Shown here: in pieces, positions 47,242 through 56,609 of the stretch | Layout of the letters: each line of letters starts with the position of its first letter | Numbering within the stretch: position 1 is the first letter of the stretch | NCBI RefSeq assembly: GCF_020523605.1 | Contig: NZ_JAJAQI010000029.1 | Coordinates: 1-64,000, forward strand | From: Roseicella aerolata | GTDB lineage: Bacteria > Pseudomonadota > Alphaproteobacteria > Acetobacterales > Acetobacteraceae | Direction of reading: 5' to 3' | DNA: 64,000 nucleotides | Position numbers and translations under genes: made by a program | Notes under the pieces: generated by a model | What the model was told of the DNA's origin: nothing | Seen by the model: only the letters and a program-made list of their open reading frames with translations | Databases searched by the model: none

Positions 47242-48708
47242 ATGACGGATGCGCGCAACGGCCTGACGGTATGGACGCCCTTGCCGCCGGAGCGGAACGG
47301 AATCGCGGACTACGCCCATGTCCTGCTCGGCTCGCTTGCCGCGCATTATGATTGCCGCGCCGCCTGCGACGATTGGCTGGGCCGCGCGCCGGACGGCATC
47401 CCGGTGGTGGATGCCGCGCTCGCCCATCGCGATGCCGGGCCGCGCGTGCTGCACCAGATCGGCAACAATCCCGGCCATGGCTTCGTGTTGCGGGCGATGC
47501 GCCGCGTGCCGGGCGTGGTCACGCTGCATGATCCCGGGCTGCTCTATCTGTACGAGACGGCCGGCGAGGATGCCGCATCCATCCGCGCCGGCATGCTCGC
47601 CGCCCTGCCGGGGCTGCCGGCCGTCTATGGCCGGCACCAGCGCGAACTCGGCCTGCAGACCCGCGCGAACCACCTGCTCTTCGACCTCGCCGGCGAAACC
47701 CTGGCACGGTCGCGCGCCGTCATCGTGCATTCTGAATACGCGCGGCAGCGGCTGCGCCTCGTGCACGGGCCCGATGCCACGGCGCATGTCGCGGTCATCC
47801 CGCATTTCCTGCCGCCGGCCACGCTGCCGGATCGGCCCGCGGCGCGCGCGCGGCTCGGCATCGGGCAGGAGGAGTTCCTTGTGGTGACCGCGGGCTTCGC
47901 CACCGCCGCGAAGCGCTTCGACTGGCTGATCGAGGCGCTCGACATGGCCTGCCGTGCCGGCGCGCAGCTCCGCTGGATCCATGCCGGCGCGGAGCGCGCG
48001 GAGGAATATGCCCTCAGCGCGGCAATTGCGGAGCGCCCCGCGCTGGCCGGTTGCGCGGGCGTCACCGGCTACCTGGACGAGGCCGCGCTGGATGACCACG
48101 TCGCCGCGGCGGATGTGCTGGTGAATCTCCGCTTTCCCTCCACTGGCGAGAGCTCCGGCTCGCTCGCCCGCGCCTTCGCCGCCGGCACCTGCTGCATCGT
48201 CTCGGACACCGCCGCCTATGCCGAGCTGCCGCGCGACGCGGTGCTGCAGATCCCGCTGACGGAAACGGTGCCGCTGCTGGCGCGCGCGCTGCTGGCCCTG
48301 GCGAAGGCGCCGGCGCGGGCCGCCGAGATCGGTGAGCGCGGCCGCCGCTACGCCTGCGCCGAGATGGCGCTGCCCACGGTCGCGGCCCGCTACCGCACGG
48401 TGATCGAGGAGTCGCTCGGGCGGCCTGTCATCGCCCCGCCCACCGCCGGCCCGCCGCCGCTGCTGGTGGTGGAGGCGGGGCCGCAATTGCAGGCCAGGAC
48501 CGTCGCCGCGGCGCTTGCTGGGCGGCAGGGCGCCTGCCGGCTGCTGCTCGCCATGCCGGATCTCGGGGCGCTCGCGCAGCTCACCCTGGACCGCCCCGCC
48601 CTCCTGGCGGAGCTGCTGCCGCTCGGCGCCCGGCTGCGTGCCGCGCGGGTGGAGGCGGCGCCGCGCGCCGGGCTGCTGCTCGACCTCGAACTGGGGTGGC
48701 CGGCATGA
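47242..48708 (+). CDS. Glycosyltransferase family 4 protein
   Basis: A 488-residue GT-B enzyme that parallels the one at 29692: same opening (WTPLPPERNGIADYAHVLLG), HQIGNNPGHGFVL, VTLHDPGLLYLYE, then FATAAKRFDWLIEALDM and FPSTGESSGSLARAFAAGTC in the donor domain. The final 90 residues (PPLLVVEAGPQLQARTVAAA onward) are an added tail. It leads a run of three overlapping genes; its stop is shared with the next start by ATGA. Confidence 0.87.
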   Translation: MTDARNGLTVWTPLPPERNGIADYAHVLLGSLAAHYDCRAACDDWLGRAPDGIPVVDAALAHRDAGPRVLHQIGNNPGHGFVLRAMRRVPGVVTLHDPGLLYLYETAGEDAASIRAGMLAALPGLPAVYGRHQRELGLQTRANHLLFDLAGETLARSRAVIVHSEYARQRLRLVHGPDATAHVAVIPHFLPPATLPDRPAARARLGIGQEEFLVVTAGFATAAKRFDWLIEALDMACRAGAQLRWIHAGAERAEEYALSAAIAERPALAGCAGVTGYLDEAALDDHVAAADVLVNLRFPSTGESSGSLARAFAAGTCCIVSDTAAYAELPRDAVLQIPLTETVPLLARALLALAKAPARAAEIGERGRRYACAEMALPTVAARYRTVIEESLGRPVIAPPTAGPPPLLVVEAGPQLQARTVAAALAGRQGACRLLLAMPDLGALAQLTLDRPALLAELLPLGARLRAARVEAAPRAGLLLDLELGWPA

Positions 48709-49649
48709 GCGCGGCGCCGGTGCTGGCCTGCCTGCTGCGGGAAGCATTGCCGGAGGCGGCGGTGCTCGATCTCGGCCAGCCTGCTTGGCCGGTCCTTCCC
48801 TGGTGGCCCGGCGCGCGCTGCGGCCTTGCGGATGCCGCCGCGCTGGCGCCGGCCGAAGCGGCGCTGCTGCGACGCTTCCACCAGGGGCCGGCCGGGCTGC
48901 CTGTCCTCGGCCTGGCCGGGACTGCGGATGACGACGTGCCGGTGGTCACCGACCGCCCGATGCTGCTGGTGCTGGACCGACTGCCACCGCCCGCGCTGAC
49001 GCCGTGGCTGGAAGCCGGGGCGATGATCCTCCGGCGCGGCCGCACGGAGGGCATGCCGCCCCTGCCCGGGCCGGAGCGTGGGCGGATCATGCTGCTCGGC
49101 GGCAGCGCTGCCCGCATCGAGCGCTGGGACCTGCTGGTGCCGCCCGAGGCGGTCGCGCCGCTCTTCGACCGGCTGCATGCGGCGGCCCATCATCTGGCCG
49201 CCAGCCTCGGCGGCAGCGCCGGCTGGCAGGTGGGCGGCCGGGTCGCCTCCCCGAGCCTCGCCAGCCTCGGCATGCTGGTGATGGGGCCGGAGCGCGTGCC
49301 GCCGCTGGCCGTGCCGGCCGATGCGTTGCTGCACGACCTGCCCGAACCCGCATCCGGCGCTGCCCTGCCACTCGGCGCGGCCCGGCGCGTCCGGCTGCTG
49401 CTCGGCGGCCTGCCGGCGCGGCCCGCCTGGCTGCGGCTGCGGCTGCGAGGGGCCGACCCGGCCCGCCCGCCCGCCCTGTTCCTGGATGGTGGGTGGCTGG
49501 ATCAGGCGCAGTGCCGGATGGAAGGGGAGACCTGCGTGCTGGAGGCCCCGGTGCGGCCAAGACCCGACCAGACGAGCATCGTCGGCCTCGCCTTGCCGGA
49601 GGGGGCGCCCCCCGGCCTCATCCTGCTTGGCCTCGAGGTCGGACCATGA
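48705..49649 (+). CDS. Unknown protein between two glycosyltransferases
   Basis: This 314-residue, Ala/Leu/Pro-rich soluble protein shows no motif I recognise. The C-terminal 110 residues (RVRLLLGGLPARPAWLRLRL, then ALFLDGGWLDQAQCRMEGET) have a beta-sandwich look comparable to the last domain of the TPR-glycosyltransferase at 33514. It overlaps both neighbours by 4 nt (ATGA), so it is made in step with two glycosyltransferases and probably forms part of their complex or the acceptor machinery. Confidence 0.75.
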   Translation: MSAAPVLACLLREALPEAAVLDLGQPAWPVLPWWPGARCGLADAAALAPAEAALLRRFHQGPAGLPVLGLAGTADDDVPVVTDRPMLLVLDRLPPPALTPWLEAGAMILRRGRTEGMPPLPGPERGRIMLLGGSAARIERWDLLVPPEAVAPLFDRLHAAAHHLAASLGGSAGWQVGGRVASPSLASLGMLVMGPERVPPLAVPADALLHDLPEPASGAALPLGAARRVRLLLGGLPARPAWLRLRLRGADPARPPALFLDGGWLDQAQCRMEGETCVLEAPVRPRPDQTSIVGLALPEGAPPGLILLGLEVGP

Positions 49650-50770
49650 GCCGTGCGCCCCGCCTGCTGATCGTCTCCCCGGCGCCCTCCCACCCGGCGG
49701 ACCAGGGCAATTCGGCGCGCATCCAGGCGCTCGGCGCGGCCCTGATGGCGCGCGGGGTGGTCTGCGACTTCCTGTACTACGCGACGGAGGGCTGCTCGCC
49801 GGCGCAGCGGGAGGCCATGGCCGGCTTCTGGCACGCCCTGCACGTGGTGCCGCCGGTGCCGACCGGGCCGATGCGCTTTCCTGGTGTCTGGGGCCTGGAT
49901 GACTGGTGCGATGCCAGCCTGGTCGACCAGACGGCGGCGCTGCAGCGGCGCTGGCGCTACGATGCCGTGCTGGTGAACTATGTCTGGATGTCGCGGGTGC
50001 TGGAGGGGGTGTCCGACGCCTTCCGGATCATCGACACCCACGACCTGTTCGGCGACCGCCATCTGGTGGCGCAGGCGGCGGGCATCGACCCTTCCTGGTT
50101 CTTCACCACCGCGGTGGAGGAGGGGCGGGGGCTGGCCCGCGCCGATCTCGTCCTGGCCATCCAGGGCGATGAGGCGCAGGTGCTCCGCGGCCGCAGCGCG
50201 ACCCCGGTCGAGACGCTCGGGCACATGCTGCCGCTGCGCTTCCTGGAGACGCGCCCGGCCGGCGCCATCCGGGCGCCCTTCGGCTATTTCGGCAGCGCCA
50301 ATCCCTGGAACATCACCTCGGTCCGGGCGCTCGACGCCGCGCTGGCCGGGGAGGCCGGGCTGCCCTGGCTGCTGGCTGGCCGGATCCTGCAGCGGCGGGA
50401 CCTCTCGCTCGCCAGCGCGCCGCTGCGGCTGGAGCAGGTGCCGGAGCCTTCGGTGTTCTACGACGCCGTCGAATGCGTGCTGAACCCGATGGTCCCGGGC
50501 ACCGGCCTCAAGATCAAGACGGTGGAGGCGCTGGCCTATGGGCGGCCGATCCTCGGCACGCGCCATGCCTTCTCCGGCCTGCCGGCCGAACACCCCGCGC
50601 ATTGCGCCACGGAGATCCCGGAGATCGTGGCCCTGATGCGCGCCTGGCGGGACAGCGCGGCCTTCCGGGCGGAACTTGCCCAGGCCTCGCGCCTGCTGGC
50701 GCTGCGCTACGCCGCCATGCTGGCGGCACAGCAGGATGCGCTGGCGGCGCGGTTGCGCGGGCTGGTCTGA
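49646..50770 (+). CDS. Glycosyltransferase (GT-B, family 4-like)
   Basis: In this 374-residue protein the opening [20 protein letters not shown] with the PxxQGN loop, [38 protein letters not shown] and [20 protein letters not shown], where the GTGLKxK segment binds the donor, belong to the glycosyl-transferase 4-like group common in surface-glycan loci. It ends the three-gene overlapping set. No membrane segment, so it acts at the cytosolic face. Confidence 0.87.
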   Translation: MSRAPRLLIVSPAPSHPADQGNSARIQALGAALMARGVVCDFLYYATEGCSPAQREAMAGFWHALHVVPPVPTGPMRFPGVWGLDDWCDASLVDQTAALQRRWRYDAVLVNYVWMSRVLEGVSDAFRIIDTHDLFGDRHLVAQAAGIDPSWFFTTAVEEGRGLARADLVLAIQGDEAQVLRGRSATPVETLGHMLPLRFLETRPAGAIRAPFGYFGSANPWNITSVRALDAALAGEAGLPWLLAGRILQRRDLSLASAPLRLEQVPEPSVFYDAVECVLNPMVPGTGLKIKTVEALAYGRPILGTRHAFSGLPAEHPAHCATEIPEIVALMRAWRDSAAFRAELAQASRLLALRYAAMLAAQQDALAARLRGLV

Positions 50771-50970
50771 ACCAGCGGCCATGGTCGGTGGCGCCTGCGG
50801 CGCTGGCGGCAGCCCGTGCCATGCCGGCCGGTCTCGCCCATCCGTTCCGCGGTCCGGACCATCCTGCGGGGCGCGGCGCGCCCCGCCCCATTGCCCCCGG
50901 GCGGCCGCGCCGCCAAAGTGCGCCCCCCAAGGCGCCCCTGGCCGAAGGCCGGGGCTGGAGGAGATCGCCG

Positions 50971-52407
50971 ATGGCCTATCCGAACGTCCAGTTGCACATC
51001 AACGGGGAGTGGCGCGCCGCCCGCTCCGGCAAGACCATCCCGGTCCTCAACCCGGCGACCGAGGAGGTGATCGGCACCGTCGCGCATGCCGGGAAGGACG
51101 ACCTGGACGAGGCGCTGGACGCCGCGGCCAGGGGCTTCGCCACCTGGAAGAAGGTCTCGGCCTTCGATCGCGCCAAGCTGATGCGCAAGGCGGCGGATAT
51201 CCTCCGCAGCCGCGCCGACGAGATCGCCCGCATCATGACGGTGGAGCAGGGCAAGCCCGTCCCCGAGGCGAAGATGGAGACGCTGGCCGGCGCCGACATC
51301 ATCGACTGGTTCGCCGAGGAAGCCCGCCGCGCCTATGGCCGCGTCATCCCGGCCCGCGCCGAGGGCGTCTATCAGCTCGTGGTGAAGGAGCCGGTCGGGC
51401 CCGTCGCCGCCTTCACGCCCTGGAACTTCCCGATCAACCAGGTGGTGCGCAAGCTCTCGGCCGCGGTCGCGACCGGCTGCTCGATCATCGTCAAGGCGCC
51501 GGAGGACACCCCGGCCTCCCCGGCCGAGCTGATCCGCTGCTTCATTGATGCCGGCCTGCCGGCGGGCGTCTGCAACCTGGTCTATGGCAACCCGGCCGAG
51601 ATCAGCGAGTACCTGATCGCGCACCCCGTCATCCGGAAGGTGACCTTCACCGGCTCGACGCCGGTGGGCAAGCAGCTGGCGGCGCTGGCCGGCCAGCACA
51701 TGAAGCGGGTCACGATGGAACTCGGCGGCCATGCGCCGGCCATCGTCTTCGACGACGCCGATCTCGACCTCGCGGCCAGGACGCTGGCGGCGGCGAAGTT
51801 CCGCAATGCCGGCCAGGTCTGCGTCAGCCCGACGCGCTTCCTGGTGCAGGAGAAGCTCTACGAGCCCTTCGTCGAGAAGTTCGTGGCCGCGGCCAAGGCC
51901 GTGAAGGTCGGCAACGGGCTGGAGGAGGGGACCCAGATGGGCCCGCTGGTGCATGACCGGCGCATCCCCTGGATCGACGGCCTGATGGCCGATGCCCGCC
52001 AGAAGGGCGCCGAGGTGCATACCGGCGGCGAGCGCATCGGCAACAAGGGCTATTTCTACCAGCCAACCGTGCTGACCGGGGTCGGCAAGGATGCGCGCAT
52101 GATGAACGAGGAGCCCTTCGGCCCGCTCGCCATGATCGCGCCCTTCAAGGACTTCGACGAGGTGGTGGAGGAGGCGAACCGGCTGCCCTACGGCCTTGCC
52201 AGCTACGCCTTCACCCGCAGCGCCAAGACCGCGAATGCCATCGCCTCCAAGGTCGAGAGCGGCATGATGACGATCAACCACCTGGGCCTCGCTTTGCCCG
52301 AGGTGCCCTTCGGTGGCATCAAGGACAGCGGCTATGGCTCGGAAGGCGGGTCGGAGGCGATCGAGGCCTATCTGAACACGAAGTTCGTGAGCCAGGCGGG
52401 TCTCTGA
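50971..52407 (+). CDS. NAD(P)-dependent aldehyde dehydrogenase, succinate-semialdehyde type
   Basis: This 478-residue enzyme has the ALDH fold: [20 protein letters not shown], the nucleotide loop [16 protein letters not shown], catalytic Glu in MELGGHAP (E250) and Cys in NAGQVCVSP (C284). Residues [20 protein letters not shown] and the C-terminal [19 protein letters not shown] resemble the succinate-semialdehyde branch (GabD). It oxidises an aldehyde to an acid. GGAGGAGA lies 6 nt before ATG 50971. The 200-bp gap before it shows no gene. It is unrelated to the glycan cluster and is closed by the palindrome that follows. Confidence 0.92.
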   Translation: MAYPNVQLHINGEWRAARSGKTIPVLNPATEEVIGTVAHAGKDDLDEALDAAARGFATWKKVSAFDRAKLMRKAADILRSRADEIARIMTVEQGKPVPEAKMETLAGADIIDWFAEEARRAYGRVIPARAEGVYQLVVKEPVGPVAAFTPWNFPINQVVRKLSAAVATGCSIIVKAPEDTPASPAELIRCFIDAGLPAGVCNLVYGNPAEISEYLIAHPVIRKVTFTGSTPVGKQLAALAGQHMKRVTMELGGHAPAIVFDDADLDLAARTLAAAKFRNAGQVCVSPTRFLVQEKLYEPFVEKFVAAAKAVKVGNGLEEGTQMGPLVHDRRIPWIDGLMADARQKGAEVHTGGERIGNKGYFYQPTVLTGVGKDARMMNEEPFGPLAMIAPFKDFDEVVEEANRLPYGLASYAFTRSAKTANAIASKVESGMMTINHLGLALPEVPFGGIKDSGYGSEGGSEAIEAYLNTKFVSQAGL

Positions 52408-52415
52408 CTCGAAAA

Positions 52416-52456
52416 GCGCGGGGGCATCGGACGCAGTGCGTCCGATGCCCCCGCGC
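52416..52456. terminator. 41-bp perfect palindrome, likely terminator
   Basis: Arms of 20 bp (GCGCGGGGGCATCGGACGCA and its complement) meet at a single central G. AAAA at 52412-52415 gives a TTTT tail on the minus strand, so it should stop transcripts of the SDR gene at 52500; for the plus-strand aldehyde dehydrogenase it lacks a T-run. Such length and perfection is well beyond a normal terminator stem. Confidence 0.7.
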
Positions 52457-52493
52457 CCCTGCCGGGGGGCCGCGGTCTGGCCCCCGGCAGGGG
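52456..52493. terminator. Second hairpin next to the palindrome
   Basis: CCCCTGCCGGGGG and CCCCCGGCAGGGG form 13-bp arms around a 12-nt loop. It abuts the 41-bp palindrome and ends 6 bp before the SDR stop. Together they make a double barrier between two convergent genes. Confidence 0.55.
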
Positions 52494-52499
52494 TTCGGC

Positions 52500-53276
52500 T
52501 CAGCCCGGCGGCGCGATCCAGTTGTGCAAGGCCAGCCCGCCATCGACGACCACCGTCGTGCCGGTGACATAGGCCGAGAAGCGCTCCGCCAGCAGCCCGA
52601 CTGCCGCGCGCGCCACATCCTCCGGCGCGCCCAGTCGGCCGAGGGCGATCTTCGCCGCAAGTTCCGGACTGGCCTGGAAGCCGCCGCCCGCGATCGCCCC
52701 CGGCGCGATGGCATTCACCCGGATCCCGAAGGGGCCGAGGGCGCGGGCCAGCTCCTTCATCACCATCGTCAACCCGGCCTTGCTGGCGCTGTAATGCGGC
52801 AGGTTGCGCGGACTCTCCGCATGCAGGGAGGTGACGAAGACCATCCGCCCGCGCGGGCCGGCGGCCGCCGTGTCCCGCATGTGCCGCCCGGCGAACTGGC
52901 CGAGGGTGAAGCCGGCCTCCAGGTTCACCGCCACCATCCGCCGCCAGGCCTCGGCCGAGACCGTGAGCGCCGTCTCGCTCTCCTGCCGCCGCGGGCTGGC
53001 GCTGTGGACCAGGATGCTGATGCGGCCAAGCGCGGCTTCTGCCGCGGCGAACAGTGCCTCCGCCCCGCCGGGCGCGGACAGGTCGGCGGCGATGAACCGG
53101 GCGTCGCGCCCGGCCGCGCGCAGCGCTCCGGCCACCGCCTCGCCCTGCGTCGCGTTCACATCGGCAAGCATGACGCGCGCCCCCTCGGCCGCCAGGGCCT
53201 CCGCGATCGCCCGGCCGATGCCGTTGGCGGCCCCCGTGACCAGCGCGGTGTCGCCCGCAAGCAGCGCATTCGTCAT
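52500..53276 (-). CDS. Short-chain dehydrogenase/reductase
   Basis: This 258-residue classical SDR has TGAANGIG (15-22), the Asp of LADVNATQ for NAD, HSASPRRQES in place of the usual NNAG, catalytic Ser in VTSLHAES, and YSASKAG. C-terminal VTGTTVVVDGGLALHNW is normal for the family. Substrate is unknown. The HSAS change is also seen in some glucose/ribitol-type members. Start 53276 follows GGGGAGG. Confidence 0.85.
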   Translation of the reverse strand: MTNALLAGDTALVTGAANGIGRAIAEALAAEGARVMLADVNATQGEAVAGALRAAGRDARFIAADLSAPGGAEALFAAAEAALGRISILVHSASPRRQESETALTVSAEAWRRMVAVNLEAGFTLGQFAGRHMRDTAAAGPRGRMVFVTSLHAESPRNLPHYSASKAGLTMVMKELARALGPFGIRVNAIAPGAIAGGGFQASPELAAKIALGRLGAPEDVARAAVGLLAERFSAYVTGTTVVVDGGLALHNWIAPPG

Positions 53277-53358
53277 GACATCCTCCCCGCCATGGCCCAT
53301 GTGATGGGCCCGATCCCTGTCCCGCGGCAAGCACGCCGCATCTCGGCGGAGAAGAGCC

Positions 53359-54006
53359 TTGCCCCTCCCGCGCCGCAGCCTGCCCCTGCTGGTCCTGCCC
53401 ACCCTTGCCGCGGCCGAGGCGCGGCTGCGGCCGGTCTCGGTGGAGGCGCCGGAGGGGAAGGCGCTGATCGGGCGCCTGCGCGCCGGTGGCCTGGTGCTGT
53501 TCCTCCGCCATGCCGATACGCGCGGCGAGCCCTGCGACCGCAGCTACCGCCTCGGCGACCGCGCCGGGCAGCGCAACCTGGCGCCGGAGGGGCGAGCCCA
53601 GGCGGTGCGGATCGGCGCGCGGCTCGAGGAATTCGGAGTCCCGGTCCAGCTCCCGGTGCTGGCGGGCCCGGTCTATCGGGCGCGGGACACGGCGGAACTC
53701 GCCTTCGGCAAGGCGCGGGTGCAGGTGACGGACAGCCTGCTGGCGGATGACTATGCCGGCGGGCGGCTCGACTGGGTGCTGGCCGAGCACCGGCGGCTGT
53801 TCGGCGCGCTGGTGCCGCCCGGCACCAACCGCGTGCTGGTCGGCCATCGCACGCCCGCAATCCTGGTGGCCGGGGAGGCGATGGGCGGCCGCGCCTTCCC
53901 CGAGGGCGCCGCCCTCGTCATCGCGCCGGGCGGCACGGGCTTCGACCTGCTCGGCATCCTCATGCTGGCGCCGCTGCCGGAAGGCGGCTTTCATCACTGC
54001 GGATGA
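53359..54006 (+). CDS. Exported histidine-phosphatase family protein
   Basis: This 215-residue protein begins with a short signal (RRSLPLLVLPTLAAAEA), then the histidine phosphatase RHG-like box LFLRHADTRGEP with catalytic His, Arg in VYRARDTAELAF, and the second His in VLVGHRTPAIL. It would remove phosphate from a small ester or act on surface glycan or phospho-sugars in the periplasm. Start is TTG 53359 with GGAGAAG upstream; there is no better ATG. It is followed 21 bp later by the Bug protein. Confidence 0.78.
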   Translation: MPLPRRSLPLLVLPTLAAAEARLRPVSVEAPEGKALIGRLRAGGLVLFLRHADTRGEPCDRSYRLGDRAGQRNLAPEGRAQAVRIGARLEEFGVPVQLPVLAGPVYRARDTAELAFGKARVQVTDSLLADDYAGGRLDWVLAEHRRLFGALVPPGTNRVLVGHRTPAILVAGEAMGGRAFPEGAALVIAPGGTGFDLLGILMLAPLPEGGFHHCG

Positions 54007-54027
54007 CCAACAGGGGGGAGGAAAACG

Positions 54028-55002
54028 GTGTCGCGCATGAGGATGACGCGCCGTGCGCTCGGCGCCGCGGCGCTGGTGCTGCCGGGCCTCGCAGGGGCGC
54101 AGGCTTTCCCGGACCGGCCGCTGCGGCTGATCGTGCCCTTCCCGCCGGGCGGGCCGGTGGACATGGCGGCGCGCCTCCTCGCGCCGGCAATGGGCACGCT
54201 GCTCGGCCAGCAGATGGTGGTGGAGAACCGCTCGGGCGCCGGCGGCACGGTCGGCATCGATGCGGTGGCCAAGGCGGCGCCGGATGGGTTGACCCTCGCG
54301 CTCGGCTCCACCGGCGCGGTCGCGGTGAATGTCAACCTGGTGCCGAACCTGCCCTATGACCCGCGGCGGGACCTGGCGCCGGTCGGCTTGGTGACGGGCG
54401 TGCCCTCCCTGCTGGTGCTGCGGCCGGGGCTGGAGGTAAGGAATCTCGAAGATCTGCTCGCCGTGGCGCGGCGGCAGCCCGGCAGGCTCACCTTCGCCAG
54501 CACCGGGCCGGGCGGCACGCCGCATCTGGCGGCCGAGCTGCTGAAGCTGCGGGCCGGCATCGACATCGTGCATGTCGCCTATCGCGGCGCGGCGCCGGCC
54601 ATCACCGCGCTCATGGCGAATGAGGTGGACATCGCCTTCCTCGACCTGCCGGTGCTGCTGCCGCATGTGCGGGAGGGCAAGTTCCGCGCCCTCGGCCTGG
54701 CCGCTGCGGCGCGCGCCCCGGTGCTGCCGGAGGTGCCGACCATGGCGGAGGCGGGTCTCCCGGGTGTCGAGGTCGAGAACTGGTATGCGCTGATCGCGCC
54801 GGCCCGCCTGCCGCCGGACCGGATGTCGGTGCTCTCGGCCGCGCTGCGCGGCGCCCTGGCACAGCCGGAACTGGCGGAGCGCTTCCTCTCCCAGGGTGCC
54901 CGCGTGATCGGCGGCGGCCCGGAGGAGGCGGCGCAGTTCATCGCCGCCGAGATGGAGCGCTGGGGCGAGGTGGTGCGCCGCGCCAATATCAGGATCGACT
55001 GA
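54028..55002 (+). CDS. Bug-family tripartite tricarboxylate transporter binding protein
   Basis: This 324-residue periplasmic protein has an Arg-rich signal (MRMTRRALGAAALVLPGLAG). The mature N-terminus FPDRPLRLIVPFPPGGPVDM and QQMVVENRSGAGGTVGIDAV, then VHVAYRGAAPAITALMANEV, are hallmarks of Bug/TctC proteins, which bind carboxylates or aromatic acids. Start is GTG 54028 (GGGGGGAGG 6 nt upstream). The TctA/B membrane partners are not nearby, the usual situation for this expanded family. Confidence 0.93.
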   Translation: MSRMRMTRRALGAAALVLPGLAGAQAFPDRPLRLIVPFPPGGPVDMAARLLAPAMGTLLGQQMVVENRSGAGGTVGIDAVAKAAPDGLTLALGSTGAVAVNVNLVPNLPYDPRRDLAPVGLVTGVPSLLVLRPGLEVRNLEDLLAVARRQPGRLTFASTGPGGTPHLAAELLKLRAGIDIVHVAYRGAAPAITALMANEVDIAFLDLPVLLPHVREGKFRALGLAAAARAPVLPEVPTMAEAGLPGVEVENWYALIAPARLPPDRMSVLSAALRGALAQPELAERFLSQGARVIGGGPEEAAQFIAAEMERWGEVVRRANIRID

Positions 55003-55062
55003 CCCAGGCCGGGGGCCGGGGCCGGGCTGCCGGCCGCGGCGGGAGTTTGAAGGGGCAGGGGT

Positions 55063-55089
55063 ACCCCATCGCGCGCTGCGCGATGGGGT
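55063..55089. terminator. Hairpin between convergent Bug and Liv genes
   Basis: ACCCCATCGCGC pairs perfectly with GCGCGATGGGGT around a 3-nt loop. No T-run follows in either direction, so termination strength is doubtful. It lies midway between stops at 55002 and 55102. Confidence 0.45.
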
Positions 55090-55101
55090 GCGCGCAGAGC
55101 C

Positions 55102-56331
55102 TCACGCCCGCACGAGCGGGCAGCCCCCCTGATCCATCGGCCGGAACGCATCATTGCCCGAGATGGTCTCCGTCACCTCCAGCAGGTCCCACTCGCCCTT
55201 CGAGGCGCGCGGGGCTTTCACCTGCATCAGGTAGACATCACGGATCACGCGCCCGTCCTCGCGGATGCGGCCGTCCTTCGTCATGAAGTCGTTGATCGGC
55301 ATCTCCCGCATCTTCGCCATCACCGGCGCGGTGGCATCCGTCCCGGCCGCCTGCACCGCCTTCAGATAGTGCATGACAGCGCCGTAGGAGCCGGCATGGA
55401 AGGCGGTGGGCGGCCTGCCATGCAGCTTCCGGAAGCGTTCGGCAAAGGCGCGCGTGCCCTCGTTCTGGTCCCAGTAGTAGCTCTCGGCATAGACCATGCC
55501 CTGGCCGGTCTCGAGCCCGATGGAGCGGATATTGGTGATGGAGCAGTTGAGCGCCGCCGGCACGATGCCGCGGCGGATCAGGCCGAACTCGCCCATCTGC
55601 TTGGCGATGTTGATCATGTCCGCGCCGCCGGCGCAGATGCCGACGGCCTGCGCGCCGGAGGCCGCGGCGCGGATGAGGTAGGAGGAGTAGTCGGTCTCGC
55701 CGAGCGGCACGCGCACGCTGCCCACCACCTCGCCGCCGAGCGCCCGCAGGATGGCGGAGGCATTGGCCTCCAGCGAATGGCCGAAGGAATAGTCGGAGGT
55801 GACGAAGAACCACTTGGTCTTGCCGTTGCGGTAGAGCGCCGTCACCGGGCCCTTGGCGGCGGAGTAGTTGTCGTAGAGCCAGTGGGCGGTCCAGGGGCCG
55901 CAATCCTTGCCCGTCAGGTCGGTCGTCGCGGCCGACATCGGGATGACGATCTTCTGCTTCTCCTTCGAGAGCGTCTGCACCGCCAGCGCCACGGCGGAAT
56001 TCCCGACGCCGGTGATGATGTCCACCTTCTCCTGGTCGAACCAGCGGCGGGCGATGCCCATGCCGACATCGGGGCGGTTGAGCAGGTCGCCATGCACCAA
56101 CTCGATCGGCGCGCCGAGGACGCGGCCGCCGAACTCCTCGATCGCCAGGCGGGCGGCCACGACCTCGCCCATGCCCTGCTGGTCGGAGAAGACGCCGGTC
56201 ATGTCGTTGAGCACGCCGATCTTCACGACACCATCGGAGATCTGGCCGGTTCCTGTCCCCTGGGCATGGCTCGGCAGGATGTGGAAAAGGGGCAGCGCGG
56301 CGGCGCCGCCAAGAAGCGAGCGACGGTTCAT
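55102..56331 (-). CDS. Branched-chain amino-acid-type ABC transporter substrate-binding protein
   Basis: This 409-residue periplasmic protein has a Tat-like signal (MNRRSLLGGAAALPLFHILP). The mature part is a type I two-lobed LivJ/LivK-type fold: VKIGVLNDMTGVFSDQQGMG, VDIITGVGNSAVALAVQTLS, ATTDLTGKDCGPWTAHWLYD, and VFV-like TSDYSFGHSLEANASA. The group is broad (amino acids, amides, aromatics); ligand unknown. No permease genes are adjacent. Start 56331 is the family-typical one. Confidence 0.9.
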   Translation of the reverse strand: MNRRSLLGGAAALPLFHILPSHAQGTGTGQISDGVVKIGVLNDMTGVFSDQQGMGEVVAARLAIEEFGGRVLGAPIELVHGDLLNRPDVGMGIARRWFDQEKVDIITGVGNSAVALAVQTLSKEKQKIVIPMSAATTDLTGKDCGPWTAHWLYDNYSAAKGPVTALYRNGKTKWFFVTSDYSFGHSLEANASAILRALGGEVVGSVRVPLGETDYSSYLIRAAASGAQAVGICAGGADMINIAKQMGEFGLIRRGIVPAALNCSITNIRSIGLETGQGMVYAESYYWDQNEGTRAFAERFRKLHGRPPTAFHAGSYGAVMHYLKAVQAAGTDATAPVMAKMREMPINDFMTKDGRIREDGRVIRDVYLMQVKAPRASKGEWDLLEVTETISGNDAFRPMDQGGCPLVRA

Positions 56332-56609
56332 TCCTGGTTCCTCCCGCGGGCGCGTCTGCGCGCGCCCATCCGGCGGGAGCCTAGGCGGTTCATTCGGCCG
56401 CCGGCAATGCCCGGCTGGCGCAGGGCGAGGGGGAGGAGAATGCAGCCCCGCACCGGGGGGACACGATACGTCCATCTCCAGGGCCGTGGCGATGAAGGAC
56501 CCGCGCCGCGGGAGCCTGGGAGCACCGTTGCCGGCGCCTGGCACGCCGGCCTTCCGGTGCCCTGCCATCCCTGCGAGGATCGCCGAACGGGGGGGGGGAG
56601 AACCGGACC

